Source: Chloroflexota bacterium (lineage in GTDB: Bacteria; Chloroflexota; Limnocylindria; Limnocylindrales; CSP1-4). From it: a DNA stretch of 6,811 nt. Both the position numbers and the translations under genes were made by a program. The stretch covers positions 1 to 6,811 of the forward strand of contig JAJYGK010000012.1 in NCBI GenBank assembly GCA_021790715.1, written 5' to 3'. Of this stretch, positions 5,584-6,811 are shown in pieces. Below the pieces are notes generated by a model that ran no database searches, was not told where the DNA came from, and saw only the letters and a list, made by a program, of their open reading frames with translations. The stretch's first letter is position 1, and each line of letters begins with the position of its first letter.

Positions 5584-6811
5584 TCACGGCGTCGACGGCG
5601 CGGCCGATGCCGCCGGTGCCGCGGATCCCGCCGCGGACGGGGCCGGCGTCGGCGTCGGCATCTCGGAGGCCGGGATGAACCACGTCGGGCGCGACGTGCC
5701 GTCGAGCTGGCTCCGCGACGTGCCGTCGAGCTGGCTCTGCGAGGTCAGCGGCTCCACCTTCGCCGCGGTGAAGTGCGGCGCGGTGCCGCCGAGCGTCATC
5801 AGCTCGAGGTCGATCGTGGTCCCGTTCGCCTGCAGGAACGCGATCTGGTTGCCCGCCGGCGACCAGATCGGGGCGAAGCTCCTGTCGTCGTGGGTGAGGA
5901 GCGCGAGCAGCTTGCCGGTGCCGGCATCGAGGATCGCGATGTTCCGGCCGGCCGGCGTGCTGCGCACGGCGGCGATGTAGCGGCCGTCGGGAGACCAGGC
6001 CGGCTGGGCGTAGCCGCTCGAGCTCAGGAAGCGCGCCTTCCGCGTGGCGACGTCGTAGAGGGCGACGCGGGGCGCGCCGTAGGCGCCCTGCTTGTCGTTG
6101 TAGGTGTACGCGATGAGCGAACCGTCGGGGCTCCACTGCGGGTCGTTCTGCCCCAGCCCCAGGCCGTAGTACGTCGCTTCCGACACCGGCAGGCGGGTCA
6201 CCTGACCCCCGCCCACTGGCAGCGTCGAGAGCGCATCGCTGCCCAGGAACGGGCTCGTCGAGTCGCTGACCAGCGCGAAGGTCTTCCCGTCGGGGCTGAG
6301 GTCGGGCTGCCAGAGCCCGTAGAAGTACTGGCCTCCGGCGGGCAGCGAGTACAGCCCGCTCGCGATGGCGGTCGACGGCGCGCCGGCCCTGGCGGCCATG
6401 CGCGAGATGACGGGGTACTGGAGCGTGTAGTTGACGCGCGATCCGGGGATGCATCCCCCGCCGGAGATGTACTGGCAGGGCACCTGGGTCTTCTGGTTGA
6501 GCACGCGCACGAAGTAGATCGTCTTTCCGTCCGGCGACCACGTCGGCCGCACGAAGTAGATCGTCTTTCCGTCCGGCGACCACGTCGGCTCCTGGTCGGT
6601 CCCCGTCGACGTGAGCTGCGTCAACTGGTCGTTCCCGGAGACGGACCACAGGTTCCCGTTCTTGGCGAAGAGGATCGTGCCGAGGACGTGCGGCGGCTGG
6701 ATCTGCGCCGGCGTGAACACCACGACGGGCGCCGGGGTCCGGTTCGCCACGTCGCCGGGGCGGAGCTGTCGCACCGGGAGGATGGACGGCAGCGACCCGC
6801 CGAGCAGTCCG
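5584..6811 (-). CDS. TolB-like beta-propeller (PD40/WD40-like) protein, partial at N terminus
   Basis: The protein carries repeated PD40 motifs: EPTWSPDGKTIYFVR, QPDLSPDGKTFALVSD, DPQWSPDGSLIAYTY, QPAWSPDGRYIAAVRS and APIWSPAGNQIAFLQ. These are blades of a TolB-type beta-propeller, usually an extracytoplasmic protein-interaction or sensing module. The C terminus becomes Pro/Ala/Ser-rich (PTPTPAPSAAGSAAPA), probably a flexible tail. The frame is open to the window edge. A GTG at 6774 could be called as the start, but it has no ribosome site, and residues upstream (GLLGGSLPSILP) look like part of the protein, so the true N terminus, perhaps with an export signal, is probably outside. Two in-frame perfect tandem duplications (42 bp and 24 bp) add 14 and 8 residues. 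The 14-residue one repeats a WSPDG strand and does not add a whole blade. The exact function is not recognisable; no Pal or Tol partner is present. Confidence 0.82.
   Translation of the reverse strand, partial: GLLGGSLPSILPVRQLRPGDVANRTPAPVVVFTPAQIQPPHVLGTILFAKNGNLWSVSGNDQLTQLTSTGTDQEPTWSPDGKTIYFVRPTWSPDGKTIYFVRVLNQKTQVPCQYISGGGCIPGSRVNYTLQYPVISRMAARAGAPSTAIASGLYSLPAGGQYFYGLWQPDLSPDGKTFALVSDSTSPFLGSDALSTLPVGGGQVTRLPVSEATYYGLGLGQNDPQWSPDGSLIAYTYNDKQGAYGAPRVALYDVATRKARFLSSSGYAQPAWSPDGRYIAAVRSTPAGRNIAILDAGTGKLLALLTHDDRSFAPIWSPAGNQIAFLQANGTTIDLELMTLGGTAPHFTAAKVEPLTSQSQLDGTSRSQLDGTSRPTWFIPASEMPTPTPAPSAAGSAAPAASAAPSTP
5690..5737. repeat. Perfect 24-bp in-frame tandem duplication in the propeller gene
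   Basis: Bases 5690-5713 are repeated exactly at 5714-5737. On the minus strand this encodes SQLDGTSR twice, after the last propeller motif and before the Pro/Ala tail. No silent differences separate the copies, so the event is recent or artefactual. Confidence 0.96.
6506..6589. repeat. Perfect 42-bp in-frame tandem duplication in the propeller gene
   Basis: Bases 6506-6547 are repeated exactly at 6548-6589. The copies encode a duplicated 14-residue PTWSPDGKTIYFVR unit. It is shorter than a normal propeller blade of about 40 residues, so it does not look like ordinary blade duplication. Confidence 0.97.

Noticed and set aside
6445..6458. 14-bp perfect palindrome ggggatgcatcccc
   Set aside because: It lies inside propeller codons (GGGCIPG) with no matching site elsewhere; it is likely chance.
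5492..6649. Minus-strand frame overlapping the propeller gene
   Set aside because: It is the +1 shadow of the propeller gene, Arg/Ala-rich with no WSPDG motifs.

Overview
The window is very GC-rich and carries a dense block of housekeeping genes, all on the minus strand. Gaps are short (one overlap, then 7 to 88 bases), so most or all genes could sit on one transcript read from high to low coordinates. In transcription order they are: the C-terminal part of a TolB-like beta-propeller protein (cut by the window edge), pyrF, a tatA/tatB-type gene, tatC, rapZ, yvcK, whiA, and the first 77 codons of tpiA (cut by the other edge). The rapZ-yvcK-whiA trio is a hallmark of Gram-positive-type and related bacteria. 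With the high GC, the membrane-anchored YvcK and the subfamily-2 PyrF, I infer a Chloroflexota-like (possibly Limnocylindria-type) or actinobacterial-grade bacterium. No rRNA or database search supports this, so treat it as a guess.

Region by region: 5584-6811 is a propeller protein with WSPDG-type motifs and a Pro/Ala/Ser tail. 4607-5495 is orotidine-5'-phosphate decarboxylase, shifted twice in frame. 4253-4573 and 3434-4228 encode a minimal Tat export pair. 2539-3411 is an intact RapZ. 1144-2531 is YvcK with a two-helix membrane anchor and one frameshift near its end. 241-1144 is WhiA with one frameshift. 1-232 is the start of triosephosphate isomerase. I see no tRNA, rRNA, CRISPR array, mobile element or dedicated defence system, and no plus-strand gene that I believe.

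The genes combine envelope functions (Tat export, a predicted exported propeller), pyrimidine synthesis (PyrF), central carbon balance (YvcK, TpiA) and cell-cycle or division regulation (WhiA, RapZ).

The unusual signal is a set of five perfect tandem duplications of 5, 8, 16, 24 and 42 bp in 6.8 kb. Three break reading frames (pyrF twice, whiA once), and removing one copy of each restores the expected protein exactly. The other two insert 8 and 14 residues in frame into the propeller gene. The 16-bp duplication also removes the whiA stop from frame and leaves an uninterrupted reading frame from whiA into tpiA. These could be assembly or read artefacts or a real duplication-prone mutational process; the sequence alone cannot decide.
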